The position numbers and the translations under genes are program-made. Below the pieces are notes generated by a model, which saw only the letters and a program-made list of their open reading frames with translations, was not told where the DNA came from and did not search any database. A stretch of 64,000 nucleotides of DNA from Shewanella yunxiaonensis. GTDB lineage: Bacteria; Pseudomonadota; Gammaproteobacteria; Enterobacterales; Shewanellaceae. The DNA lies in NCBI RefSeq assembly GCF_018223345.1, contig NZ_CP073587.1, positions 469,001-533,000 on the forward strand, read 5' to 3'. Position 1 is the stretch's first letter; every line of letters begins with the position of its first letter. This document shows, in pieces, positions 18,194 through 26,504 of the stretch.

Positions 18194-19603
18194 ATGCCAC
18201 AGCAAAGTGCTTTCAAAGCCCGAGGTGACAAACGTAAAGAGGCGCAGGTTGATGCGCTCAAGTTGCCTCCCCACTCTATAGAAGCAGAACAATCTGTGTT
18301 GGGTGGTTTGATGCTGGAAGCGGAAGCCTGGGATAAAGTGGCCGAAGTGTTAGTGAAAGAGGATTTCTATTCTCGTTCGCACAAGCTGATTTTTAGTGCA
18401 ATGCAGCGGTTGGTCGATGGTGGTCAGCCGATAGATCTAATCACAGTGTCTGAGCAACTGGAATTAACCGATGAGCTGGAAGATGCTGGAGGCTTTGCTT
18501 ACTTAGGGGAAATTGCCAAAAACACTCCGAGTGCTGGCAATATTCTGTCATACGCTGAAATCGTGCGGGAACGGGCGGTGGTGCGCGAGATGATCCGTGT
18601 CGCGCATGAAATTGCCGACGCTGGCTACAACCCAGAGGGGCGCGATTCCGGGGCATTGTTGGATTTGGCAGAAACCAAAGTTTTCAAAATTGCCGAACAG
18701 CGCGCTAATGCCAATGAAGGTCCAGAGGGCATTAAAAGCATTCTTGAAAAGACCGTCGATAAAATTGAACAACTCTACAATAACCCGCATAACGGCGTGA
18801 CCGGTGTGTCGTCGGGCTTTGCCGACCTTGATGACAAAACTGCGGGTTTTCAGGCTGGCGATTTGATTATTGTTGCAGCTCGCCCTTCTATGGGAAAAAC
18901 CACTTTCGCCATGAATCTGTGTGAATATGCCGCGCTTAATGAAGACAAGCCGGTGTTAATCTTCAGTTTGGAGATGCCTTCAGAACAGATCATGATGCGT
19001 ATGCTGGCATCGTTAGGACGGGTTGACCAGACGCGCATCCGTACAGGTAAGCTGGACGACGATGATTGGGCGCGAGTATCGTCCACCATGGGCCTGATGC
19101 TAGAAAAAGGCAAAATGTATATTGATGATAGTTCCGGTCTGACGCCTACAGAAGTTCGCAGCCGGGCGCGACGGATTGCCAGAGAAAGCGGCGGATTGTC
19201 GCTGATCATGGTCGACTACTTGCAGTTGATGCAGGTGCCTGCGCTGGCGGATAACCGTACGTTAGAAATCGCTGAAATTTCGCGTTCATTGAAAGCATTG
19301 GCAAAGGAATTGGAAATCCCGGTAATCGCGTTATCACAGTTAAACCGGTCCTTGGAACAACGTTCCGATAAGCGTCCGGTTAACTCGGATCTGCGTGAAT
19401 CCGGTTCTATCGAACAGGATGCTGACCTGATCATGTTTATCTACCGTGATGAGGTTTATCACGAAGATTCTCAAGACAAAGGCGTTGCTGAGATTATCAT
19501 CGGTAAACAGCGTAATGGACCTATCGGTAAGGTCAGACTGACCTTCCAGGGACAATATTCTCGTTTTGACAATTATGCCGGGCCACAATTCGACGAGGAC
19601 TAA
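18194..19603 (+). CDS. dnaB: Replicative DNA helicase DnaB
   Basis: The ATG at 18194 (MPQQSAFKARGDKRKEAQ) gives 469 residues (E. coli 471) with GGAG about 10 nt upstream. An upstream start at 18131 would place the DnaA-box hairpin inside coding sequence and is not favoured. The N-terminal domain begins LPPHSIEAEQSVLGGLM. The RecA-like C-terminal domain carries Walker A ARPSMGKTTFA, Walker B LSLIMVDYLQLM and RESGSIEQDADLIMFIYRDE. DnaB is the hexameric fork helicase loaded by DnaC-type loaders. No intein is present. alr follows. Confidence 0.98.
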   Translation: MPQQSAFKARGDKRKEAQVDALKLPPHSIEAEQSVLGGLMLEAEAWDKVAEVLVKEDFYSRSHKLIFSAMQRLVDGGQPIDLITVSEQLELTDELEDAGGFAYLGEIAKNTPSAGNILSYAEIVRERAVVREMIRVAHEIADAGYNPEGRDSGALLDLAETKVFKIAEQRANANEGPEGIKSILEKTVDKIEQLYNNPHNGVTGVSSGFADLDDKTAGFQAGDLIIVAARPSMGKTTFAMNLCEYAALNEDKPVLIFSLEMPSEQIMMRMLASLGRVDQTRIRTGKLDDDDWARVSSTMGLMLEKGKMYIDDSSGLTPTEVRSRARRIARESGGLSLIMVDYLQLMQVPALADNRTLEIAEISRSLKALAKELEIPVIALSQLNRSLEQRSDKRPVNSDLRESGSIEQDADLIMFIYRDEVYHEDSQDKGVAEIIIGKQRNGPIGKVRLTFQGQYSRFDNYAGPQFDED

Positions 19604-19621
19604 CCTCCGCCCGACCATTCC

Positions 19622-19641
19622 GGAGCGGAAGATGCCGCTCC
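19622..19641 (+). terminator. Possible terminator or attenuating hairpin between dnaB and alr
   Basis: GGAGCGG-AAGATG-CCGCTCC forms a 7-bp GC-rich stem followed by AAATTTATT. The T tract is weak, so partial read-through into alr is likely. Confidence 0.45.
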
Positions 19642-19668
19642 AAATTTATTCGTTAATGAAGGTATTAA

Positions 19669-20745
19669 TTGAAACCCTTTCCCAGAGCAGAAATCAGCAG
19701 TCAGGCACTTAAGCACAATTTAACGCGCCTTCGAGAAGTTGCTCCTCATAGTAAAGTGATTGCGGTTGTTAAAGCTAATGGCTATGGCCATGGCTTGTTA
19801 AATGTTGCTAACAGTGTACCTGATGCCGATGGTTTTGGATTGGCACGTTTGGAAGAAGCATTAGAAATGCGTGCTGGTGGCGTCAATGCTAAGTTACTGC
19901 TACTAGAGGGCTTTTTTAGACAAGAAGACCTATCTTTACTGGTGCAACATAACATCGACACCGCTGTTCATCATGAATTCCAACTGCAAATGCTGGAACA
20001 GAGTCGGTTGGATAAACCGGTTACTGTATGGATGAAGTTAGATACCGGGATGCACCGCCTGGGTTTCTCCCCCGCGCAATTTCATGAAGTTTATGAGCGA
20101 TTAATGCGCTGTCCTCAAGTTGCCAAACCAATCAACTTTATGACGCACTTTGCTTGTGCTGATGAATTAGAGAAAGATTATACCCAAAAACAGCTGGCCA
20201 TTTTCAACGAGCTGACTGTCGGATTACCAGGTGAACGGACCGTGGCTAACTCTGCTGGGACCTTATTTTGGCCATCGAGCCAGGCTGATTGGATCCGTCC
20301 GGGGATTGCATTGTATGGTGTGTCTCCGGTCGACGGTGATCGTGGCGCGAAGCATGGATTGATCCCGGCAATGACGTTGGTTTCTCAATTGATTGCGGTG
20401 CGTGATCATAAGGCCGGAGATACGGTGGGCTATGGTGGTCATTGGCGAGCAGAGCATGATACACGTCTCGGTGTTATCGCGATTGGTTATGGTGACGGCT
20501 ATCCACGTAACGCGTTGCAGGGGACGCCAGTGCTGGTGAATGGTCGTCGGGTACCTATCGTTGGGCATGTGTCGATGGATATGCTGACAGTCGATCTCGG
20601 TCCCGGCGCCACCGATAAAGTAGGCGATGATGCCATTTTATGGGGCCCGCAGTTACCGGTAGAAGAAGTTGCCGAGAAAATTGGTACTTTTGCCTATGAA
20701 TTAGTGACCAAACTAACGCCGCGCGTGGCGGTCTGTTTAGATTAA
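19669..20745 (+). CDS. alr: Alanine racemase (biosynthetic)
   Basis: The start is a TTG at 19669 with AAGG upstream, giving 358 residues (E. coli 359). Alr interconverts L- and D-alanine for peptidoglycan with PLP. The PLP lysine is K35 in [10 protein letters not shown]. Other landmarks are [19 protein letters not shown] and GYGDGYPRN, and the second-domain [12 protein letters not shown]. dnaB-alr adjacency is conserved in gammaproteobacteria. A terminator follows. Confidence 0.97.
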   Translation: MKPFPRAEISSQALKHNLTRLREVAPHSKVIAVVKANGYGHGLLNVANSVPDADGFGLARLEEALEMRAGGVNAKLLLLEGFFRQEDLSLLVQHNIDTAVHHEFQLQMLEQSRLDKPVTVWMKLDTGMHRLGFSPAQFHEVYERLMRCPQVAKPINFMTHFACADELEKDYTQKQLAIFNELTVGLPGERTVANSAGTLFWPSSQADWIRPGIALYGVSPVDGDRGAKHGLIPAMTLVSQLIAVRDHKAGDTVGYGGHWRAEHDTRLGVIAIGYGDGYPRNALQGTPVLVNGRRVPIVGHVSMDMLTVDLGPGATDKVGDDAILWGPQLPVEEVAEKIGTFAYELVTKLTPRVAVCLD

Positions 20746-20790
20746 GTATCTTTACCCAGTGTGTGCGGGTCAGCATCGGTTGGATGAGAG

Positions 20791-20817
20791 AGTCGAGTGC
20801 AATGCACTCGACTTTTT
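20791..20817 (+). terminator. Intrinsic terminator of alr
   Basis: AGTCGAGTGC-AAT-GCACTCGACTTTTT forms a 10-bp stem with a T run, 45 nt after the alr stop. Confidence 0.9.
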
Positions 20818-20846
20818 ATGCGTGATCTCACACTTTTCGGCTGTTC

Positions 20847-20868
20847 CATAATGTTTGCATAATGTTTG
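20847..20868. repeat. 11-bp direct repeat upstream of the flgH-like operon
   Basis: CATAATGTTTG occurs twice in immediate tandem (20847-20857, 20858-20868), about 73 nt upstream of the flgH-like ATG. It could be a regulator site; no known consensus was recognised. Confidence 0.5.
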
Positions 20869-20940
20869 TCGTTTTTTTGCAATTTCTGCCTTTAGATTTC
20901 ATTCGATTGCATCAATAGAAATCTGCATGGACTTAAGGCA

Positions 20941-21696
20941 ATGCATACCAAGACGATGATCGTGCTGGCGATGACGCTCTTGCTGGGCGCATGTGCTAGT
21001 AGTGGGCAAAACACTGCAGGTACCAATGGCTCCGGATCCAAGGTATTCCCTCCGGCAGGCACGCCTGTGCAACAGATGGACGATGCGGATCCTAACGACC
21101 CATATTACGCTTCTGTAGAACCGAACGATGAACCGCTGCATGCAATCCCTACCGGTTCTATCTTTAATGTCGATGCTGCGCAAAGTCTCTATGTTGAACA
21201 GTCCCATTTTCGGGTGGGTGACATTATTTCTGTGAAGTTAGCCGAGTCCACTAAGGCCAGTAAAAGTGGTTCTACTCAATTAAACAAAAGTACCGATTTC
21301 ACCTTAGATCCCATTGCGGTTCCCGGCGGCAACCTCAAAATTGCCGGCAAGGACGTCAATCTTGATTTAAGTCAGCAACAGAAATTCAAAGGCGACGGCA
21401 ATTCCAGCCAGTCTAATGACTTTGAGGGTGAAATAACCGTCTCCATAATGAAGGTGTTGAAAAATAACAATTTACTGATCCGTGGTGATAAATGGCTATT
21501 GATCAATAATGGTAAAGAATTCATTAGATTAACGGGTGTTATCCGCGCCAAGGATATCCTGCCAGACAATACTGTGCCTTCAACTAAAATCGCTAACGCA
21601 CGTATTGAATATTCAGGTAATGGTGAATTGGCCAATAGCCAACGCTTGGGATGGTTAACTGACAAATTGAATAACCCGACGGTGTGGCCTTTCTGA
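20941..21696 (+). CDS. FlgH-like outer-membrane lipoprotein (L-ring protein family)
   Basis: The 251-residue protein opens with a lipoprotein signal and lipobox LLGAC (Cys18). The C-terminal two thirds match FlgH: GSIFNVDAAQSLYVEQ, RVGDIISVKLAESTKASKSG, FEGEITVSIMKVLKNNNLLI, GKEFIRLTGVIRAKDI, TVPSTKIANARIEYSGNG and LGWL near the end. FlgH forms the flagellar L ring in the outer membrane. No rod, P-ring or hook gene is nearby. It overlaps the next gene by one base (TGATG), so the genes are translationally coupled. It may serve a second flagellum or a non-flagellar outer-membrane ring; the sequence does not decide. Confidence 0.9.
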   Translation: MHTKTMIVLAMTLLLGACASSGQNTAGTNGSGSKVFPPAGTPVQQMDDADPNDPYYASVEPNDEPLHAIPTGSIFNVDAAQSLYVEQSHFRVGDIISVKLAESTKASKSGSTQLNKSTDFTLDPIAVPGGNLKIAGKDVNLDLSQQQKFKGDGNSSQSNDFEGEITVSIMKVLKNNNLLIRGDKWLLINNGKEFIRLTGVIRAKDILPDNTVPSTKIANARIEYSGNGELANSQRLGWLTDKLNNPTVWPF

Positions 21697-22142
21697 TGCG
21701 TAAATTACTCATGTTGATAACAGTTTTACTCTTATCGGGTTGCACACATGAACAACTAGTGCGCTATGAGTTAGTTGCGCCGAATAATGCCCAAGTATTG
21801 CAGGCAACCGGCTACGCGCCGATTGCTTCTCAGACCGGCCCGAGTTATGAAGAGAAACTGATGCAGGCGATGGAAGCGTCACGATTGGATGCCTATCGGC
21901 GGTTAGCCGAACAACTCTATGGCCAGCAATTACGTGCTTATACCCGCATGACCGGGGAAACCACCAGCCGTAAGACTATGGATGCCAAAGTGCAGGGGGT
22001 TGTGCGGGGGGCAAAAGTCGTCAATCAAAGCGTTCAGGGAGAGTTTTATACTACCGAACTGTCTCTGGATACCAAGGTTCTGGCAGATCTGGGGTCCGTC
22101 GAAAATAAGCCGGTGGAGACAGAAAATAAATGGTGGTACTGA
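21696..22142 (+). CDS. FlgP-like lipoprotein (LPP20 family)
   Basis: The ATG at 21696 overlaps the flgH-like stop and gives 148 residues; an upstream ATG at 21684 would sit inside flgH and precede the signal. The lipobox is LLLSGC. The body matches FlgP of Vibrio-type flagella: GYAPIASQTG, LMQAMEASRLDAYRRLAEQL, KVQGVVRGAKVV and TTELSLDTKVL. FlgP forms or supports outer-membrane-proximal basal discs in Vibrio and Campylobacter. It overlaps the flgT-like gene by 13 nt. Confidence 0.88.
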   Translation: MRKLLMLITVLLLSGCTHEQLVRYELVAPNNAQVLQATGYAPIASQTGPSYEEKLMQAMEASRLDAYRRLAEQLYGQQLRAYTRMTGETTSRKTMDAKVQGVVRGAKVVNQSVQGEFYTTELSLDTKVLADLGSVENKPVETENKWWY

Positions 22143-23290
22143 GAGCGCTGTTGCTGCTGATGTTATTGCCTGCCCCCGTTTATGCGGCTTGGTATAAAGG
22201 TGTTGGTTCTGCGCCAATTATTAATGGTAATGAGGACTATGCTAAGGAACAGGCTGCGAGAGCTGCGTTACGTGATGCCATATTGCAGGCGGGGGCCTCG
22301 GTATCGCTCCTAACCGAAGTTGACGAAGGTAGCCTCAATGGTAACGCCTTTCAGGTACGCGCTAACGGCCATGTGAACCAAATTCAAAAATTGGATGAAT
22401 ACACCAAAGATGATCGGGTGACAGTGACCCTACGTGCTGATATTTGGAACGATGGTGCACTCTGCGAAAACCAGCATCTGACTAGCAAGTCGATCATCAT
22501 GGCGCCATTGGTATTGGTCGACAAACAGTATGCTGTTTATGGCGGATTAGAGGACATTTCACAGGAAGTCTCACAACGACTGTTTGCTGAATTTGATAAG
22601 GCCAAAGCGGATTTTTTAGCGAAAAGTTTGATGACGCATCCGTTAGCGGTCGACCCTGATCGGATGTCCAATGATGACCAACAACAGTTGCAATACTTGT
22701 CTGAAGCGTCGCGTACTCAATATATCATCATGGGAAAAATTACCGACCTCTCTATGGGCAAAGTAGATGGTAGCTTGCTCAGTGGTGATAAATTGGTGAG
22801 AGAGTTTGGTCTCACTGTGTACTTGATTGACGGAGTATCTGGCTTACCAATTATGACAAAAAACTACCATTCACGTACTTATTGGCCTTTTTCCTTAACG
22901 GACCGTGTCGCCCCTGGGAGCGACCAGCTTTGGCAGTCAGATTACGGACTGGAAGTGACGCGAATACTAAAGACTGCGGTTGAGGATATGAGTGATTTAC
23001 TTAAATGTGCCCACCCTAAATCCCGCATTATTCGCATCGGTGCCAATACGCTTGAAGTTGCAATGGGTGGACGCCAGGGCGTCAAAGTTGGCGACATGTT
23101 TAAACTGCAATACCAATACAACTATGTCGATGAACAAGGCGTGAACTACGCTAATTTCAGCGATGAACAAGTACAATTTGAAGTCGTAAAAGTCTATCCG
23201 GATCATAGCCAACTGGTACCGATAAATAACAATATGCCACTGGGAATCCAAATCCGTGATGTTGTGCAACTGGATAATTTCTGGAACTGA
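22130..23290 (+). CDS. FlgT-like periplasmic protein (H-ring family)
   Basis: The 386-residue product has a signal peptide (residues about 1-19, ending PVYA). The N-terminal region resembles the FlgT N domain: AWYKGVGSAPIINGNEDYAK, AARAALRDAILQAGASVS, followed by a middle domain (about 110-270) and a C-terminal beta domain (about 300-380) with VAMGGRQGVKVGDMFKL. FlgT forms the H ring around the LP ring of polar sodium-driven flagella and helps stator assembly. The order flgH-flgP-flgT links three outer-ring components. The next gene starts 2 nt after the stop. Confidence 0.85.
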   Translation: MVVLRALLLLMLLPAPVYAAWYKGVGSAPIINGNEDYAKEQAARAALRDAILQAGASVSLLTEVDEGSLNGNAFQVRANGHVNQIQKLDEYTKDDRVTVTLRADIWNDGALCENQHLTSKSIIMAPLVLVDKQYAVYGGLEDISQEVSQRLFAEFDKAKADFLAKSLMTHPLAVDPDRMSNDDQQQLQYLSEASRTQYIIMGKITDLSMGKVDGSLLSGDKLVREFGLTVYLIDGVSGLPIMTKNYHSRTYWPFSLTDRVAPGSDQLWQSDYGLEVTRILKTAVEDMSDLLKCAHPKSRIIRIGANTLEVAMGGRQGVKVGDMFKLQYQYNYVDEQGVNYANFSDEQVQFEVVKVYPDHSQLVPINNNMPLGIQIRDVVQLDNFWN

Positions 23291-23292
23291 CT

Positions 23293-23949
23293 ATGGAAAT
23301 GAGTGACCTGATCCCTTCATGGTTTAGCAACGCCTCTGCATCTACCGCATCTAGCAGTAGCAGCAGTGTGGATCTTTCGTCTGGATTGGATTCGCTGTTT
23401 GGACAGGTAATGCAAGATGCGTTAGGTAAAGTCTCATCAAGTGTAACCACCGTTGCCAGTGCTACCTCTGGCACAGTGGATAGCATGGGACTGTTGGGGG
23501 AAGGCTTAGCTGGCGGCTTACTAACGTCATTTTATCAGTCCAAGGTGAGCAACAGCCTTGCTGATGTGTTTAATGAACTGAATACTGAACCTACATCTTC
23601 GAGTACTAGTGGCTCAGTTCCCACTTATAGTTCCGGCACGGTCTCTGTAGGGGGCTCAACCACCACTGATAGCAGTGATATCACGCCTTTCGCCGATGGA
23701 CAAAGCTTTAGCTTTGGGGACGCTTTGGATGTGATCAACCCGCTGCAACATATTCCGATACTCAATTACTACTATCGAAATCTCACCGGGGATCAGATAG
23801 GCTTTGTACCTCAAGTGGCGGGTAGTACGCTTTATGGCGGCGCATTAGGTGCATTTGGCTCTTTACTGGAAGTCGGTGCAACCAGTTTACTTGGGGAGTC
23901 TCCCGTGGAATATGCTGTGAATGCTGTTTCCGGTGATAATAAAAGTTGA
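23293..23949 (+). CDS. Unknown Ser/Gly-rich protein with C-terminal NPLQHIP motif
   Basis: I do not recognise a characterised family. The 218-residue product has no signal peptide, a low-complexity Ser/Thr/Gly-rich body (residues about 8-135) and a distinct C-terminal region (about 145-210) with DVINPLQHIPILNYYYRNLT, GDQIGFVPQVAGSTLYGG and a glycine/alanine-rich helix. I have the impression that similar NPLQHIP-type C-termini occur in hypothetical proteins of other proteobacteria, but that is recollection only. It is the fourth gene of the flgH/flgP/flgT-like operon, which suggests a partner or exported substrate of that complex. The start could also be the ATG at 23299. Confidence 0.7.
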   Translation: MEMSDLIPSWFSNASASTASSSSSSVDLSSGLDSLFGQVMQDALGKVSSSVTTVASATSGTVDSMGLLGEGLAGGLLTSFYQSKVSNSLADVFNELNTEPTSSSTSGSVPTYSSGTVSVGGSTTTDSSDITPFADGQSFSFGDALDVINPLQHIPILNYYYRNLTGDQIGFVPQVAGSTLYGGALGAFGSLLEVGATSLLGESPVEYAVNAVSGDNKS

Positions 23950-23956
23950 GAAAAAG

Positions 23957-24673
23957 TTAGTCGATTTGACGTAATTTTGGCGCTCGCCCCCGATAGCGAT
24001 AGCCAGCACCATAACAGGATTCAATCAGTTCAGTAGTCGGCTCAAGTTGTAACAGCTTTTTACGTAGCTTTTTGATATGACTATCAATTGTTCGTTCAGA
24101 GACAACACGAAAATCACCGTACATAGCGTTCATTAATTGATTACGCGAGTAGATCCGTCCTGGATGTTGCGACAACGTCTTCAGTAATTTAAATTCGATT
24201 TTGGTCAATGATACGGCAGCCGTTGATAAGCGCGCCTCATACCCCGCCTCGTCAATAATGAGTGCTGCTGTAATCGAAGGCTGTAGCGTCATTGACCACT
24301 GGCCAGTGGTTCTTCGTAACAATGCCTGAATTTTGGCTACCAGTTCTCTTGGGCTAAAGGGCTTACTGATAAAATCATCAGCTTCAATAGCCAAACATTC
24401 CAGGCGAGCGGCTTCATCACACATCGCGCTTAACATGATGATAGGGACGGTCGAGGTTTTACGGATTTGGCGGCATATATCTAACCCGCTGACATGTGGC
24501 AGGTTAATGTCCAATAGCACCATGTCAAATGGTTGCTGCTGAAATTCTGCCAGCGCATCGTTACCATCGGTCACCCACACCATGGGTATCGCTGCTGCGT
24601 TAAGGTAATCTCGAACCAGTGATGCTATTCGGGGTTCATCTTCAACCAACAACACCAAGTGAGCAGAATTCAC
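23957..24673 (-). CDS. OmpR-family response regulator, BaeR-like
   Basis: The 238-residue protein has an N-terminal receiver domain (LVLLVEDEPRIASLVRDYL; phosphoacceptor in MVLLDINLPHVSG; lysine in FISKPFSPRE) and a C-terminal winged helix (about 135-230) with RTIDSHIKKLRKKL and GAGYRYRG. Both halves resemble BaeR of E. coli, including RVVSERTIDSHIK. BaeSR responds to envelope stress. It converges on the gene ending at 23949 with a 7-nt gap, and the kinase gene lies directly upstream. Confidence 0.9.
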   Translation of the reverse strand: MNSAHLVLLVEDEPRIASLVRDYLNAAAIPMVWVTDGNDALAEFQQQPFDMVLLDINLPHVSGLDICRQIRKTSTVPIIMLSAMCDEAARLECLAIEADDFISKPFSPRELVAKIQALLRRTTGQWSMTLQPSITAALIIDEAGYEARLSTAAVSLTKIEFKLLKTLSQHPGRIYSRNQLMNAMYGDFRVVSERTIDSHIKKLRKKLLQLEPTTELIESCYGAGYRYRGRAPKLRQID

Positions 24674-24675
24674 TA

Positions 24676-25455
24676 TTACTCCCGATGAGCCAGGGGAAGT
24701 TGCATCGTGACTTTCAGTCCACCGAGTTCACTGTGAGTAAAATCAATGCTACCACGTAGCTGTTGTACCAGTTGGCTGATACTGGCGAGTCCTAAGCCAC
24801 AACCCTTAGCTGCGTGTGTCATCGGCAACCTGGCTCGAAATCCCGTCTGGGTTAACTTAATTAACTCATCTTGCTGGGGGGCAGGCGCAGAATCTTGCCA
24901 TTGCAGCAGCAACTTGTCTGCTGTGGTTGTCAGTGATATTTGAATTAGACCCGATGCCTCAGTGTATTTCAGACTGTTGCTCATAAGATTGTGAAATATA
25001 CGAGACAAAGCTGCCGTCGTACCTTCAATAAACCTGGCGGGTTCAATCTCCTGTTTGAGGATTAGCCCCTTGGCAGTGAGCTCTGCTTCATGGTGTTTTA
25101 AGGTGCTAAGTAGCGTAGCCGAGGCATTACACAACCGATGAGACGTTGGTATGCTTTTTCGCGGCAATGTGGGCACACTGTCGAGCAATTCGTTCAGCTG
25201 TTCTATTTCATGCAGTAACAGGGAAATTTTTTCAGGTGTAAATGGTCTGATACCATCCTGAATTGCTTCTAATTCCCCTTGCAATAGTGTTAGCGGTAAT
25301 TTGAAATCATGGATGAAATTACGCCATTGTTGTTCTTGTTTAGCAATTTCTGATGATGGCCTTCTGCTTTTTGTAAGCGGATCGAAACTAAGCTCTCCTT
25401 TAAAAAAAGCAGCGTGGTATAGATGGCTATTTTGATCGGCAGAGGAAAAATTCAT
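24676..25455 (-). CDS. BaeS-like histidine kinase lacking a membrane sensor
   Basis: From the ATG at 25455 (MNFSSADQNS) there are 259 residues; a longer frame to 25536 adds an AT-rich, Ile-rich stretch with no clear ribosome binding site. The dimerisation segment HDFKLPLTLLQGELEAIQDG aligns with BaeS HELRTPLTVLRGE..., keeping the phospho-histidine, and the ATPase domain has an N box (NLMSNSLKYTEA) and a G box (GCGLGLASISQLV). There is no transmembrane segment, periplasmic domain or HAMP domain, so this is a soluble or truncated kinase. It ends 2 nt before the regulator start. Confidence 0.8.
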   Translation of the reverse strand: MNFSSADQNSHLYHAAFFKGELSFDPLTKSRRPSSEIAKQEQQWRNFIHDFKLPLTLLQGELEAIQDGIRPFTPEKISLLLHEIEQLNELLDSVPTLPRKSIPTSHRLCNASATLLSTLKHHEAELTAKGLILKQEIEPARFIEGTTAALSRIFHNLMSNSLKYTEASGLIQISLTTTADKLLLQWQDSAPAPQQDELIKLTQTGFRARLPMTHAAKGCGLGLASISQLVQQLRGSIDFTHSELGGLKVTMQLPLAHRE

Positions 25456-26000
25456 CAATATAATTCTTACTTGTGTTGGAATTGCATTTGCTAAATTATG
25501 TATAATGATTTTCTGTATAAAAATAACATAAATCAATTACTTAAAATTATTATTACTGTCAATAATTAGCATGTTTTTATCGAATAAGTCAGTGCAAAAA
25601 TAATCATTTAAATTAATTTATATTTTAATTAACAATATAATTTTATATTGATTTTTATCATTATTGATAATACAGAGTGCTGTTTCAAACGCAATTCAGG
25701 AAATGTTAGTTAACGTAAAGAATGGGCAATATAAAAAAGTGAACGAAAAAAATGTAAATAAAAATGAGTTATTTATGTTAACTAATTGACTGAGGTTGAC
25801 AGCTGAAATAAAAATAACTGAGGGAATCGCACTATTGCTACTTATCCCCACTGATATCAATTTCCACAATGTGTCTCAGAAAAATTTTAACATTTCACCT
25901 TGAGTACATGCTTGCAGTGCTGTTGATTGTCTGGCCGTAATTATCATTGAGATTGTTGCGCGGATTCACCGCGACTGTCACGTCAGGTGAATTAGTCAGC
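25456..26000. other. Long AT-rich intergenic region
   Basis: About 550 nt separate the kinase from the marR promoter. The first 350 nt are very AT-rich with no ORF. I see no recognisable RNA or repeat. It may include the kinase promoter and remnants of a lost sensor region; nothing recognisable remains. Confidence 0.4.
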
Positions 26001-26028
26001 TTGACATATAATAAGTAATGCTTACTAT
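26001..26028 (+). promoter_or_regulatory. marR-emrAB promoter with overlapping operator palindrome
   Basis: TTGACA (26001-26006) and TACTAT (26023-26028) are separated by 16 nt. A perfect palindrome AGTAA-TGC-TTACT (26014-26026) overlaps the -10, fitting autorepression by the MarR protein encoded next. Confidence 0.65.
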
Positions 26029-26068
26029 TTGCCACCCATTATCTCCTTGAGCAATGGTTGGAGGCCTT

Positions 26069-26491
26069 ATGCCACAACAAAGTATTGGCTACCTCATGGC
26101 CGATGTAATGCGGCTGCTACGCAGAACTTTTCAGGAACATTCGCAACTGAGCTGCTTAACACTGGCACAAGCGCGTACGCTTAAATGTGCATCGTTGCAT
26201 GAAGGGATCCGGCAGGTCGAGCTTGCCGAGCGTCTGGATATTAAACCAATGACGCTGGTGCGAGTAATTGACCAATTAGTCGACGCAGGATTTCTGGTCA
26301 GAGAACGCGATCCGGCAGATCGCAGAGCACATTTGATCCATACCACTGCAGCAGCAAAACCTATCCAGGATAAAGTGCTGGAGGTGTCCCAGGAAATCTG
26401 GGGTCATGCATTGGAGGGACTAACAGAACAGCAAGTCGATGATTTTGTTCTGGTACTGCAAACCATCCACAATAATTTATCAAAAGAATAA
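26069..26491 (+). CDS. MarR-family transcriptional regulator
   Basis: The start at 26069 (MPQQSIGYLMADVMRLLRR) has GGAGG 4 nt upstream and gives 140 residues; an ATG at 26054 is also possible. The winged helix includes VELAERLDIKPMTLVRVIDQ and the beta-wing VRERDPADRRAHLIH, typical of MarR/EmrR repressors. It lies 13 nt before emrA, so it probably controls this efflux operon and is relieved by small phenolic or xenobiotic ligands. Confidence 0.92.
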   Translation: MPQQSIGYLMADVMRLLRRTFQEHSQLSCLTLAQARTLKCASLHEGIRQVELAERLDIKPMTLVRVIDQLVDAGFLVRERDPADRRAHLIHTTAAAKPIQDKVLEVSQEIWGHALEGLTEQQVDDFVLVLQTIHNNLSKE

Positions 26492-26504
26492 GCAGGATAT
26501 TTCT

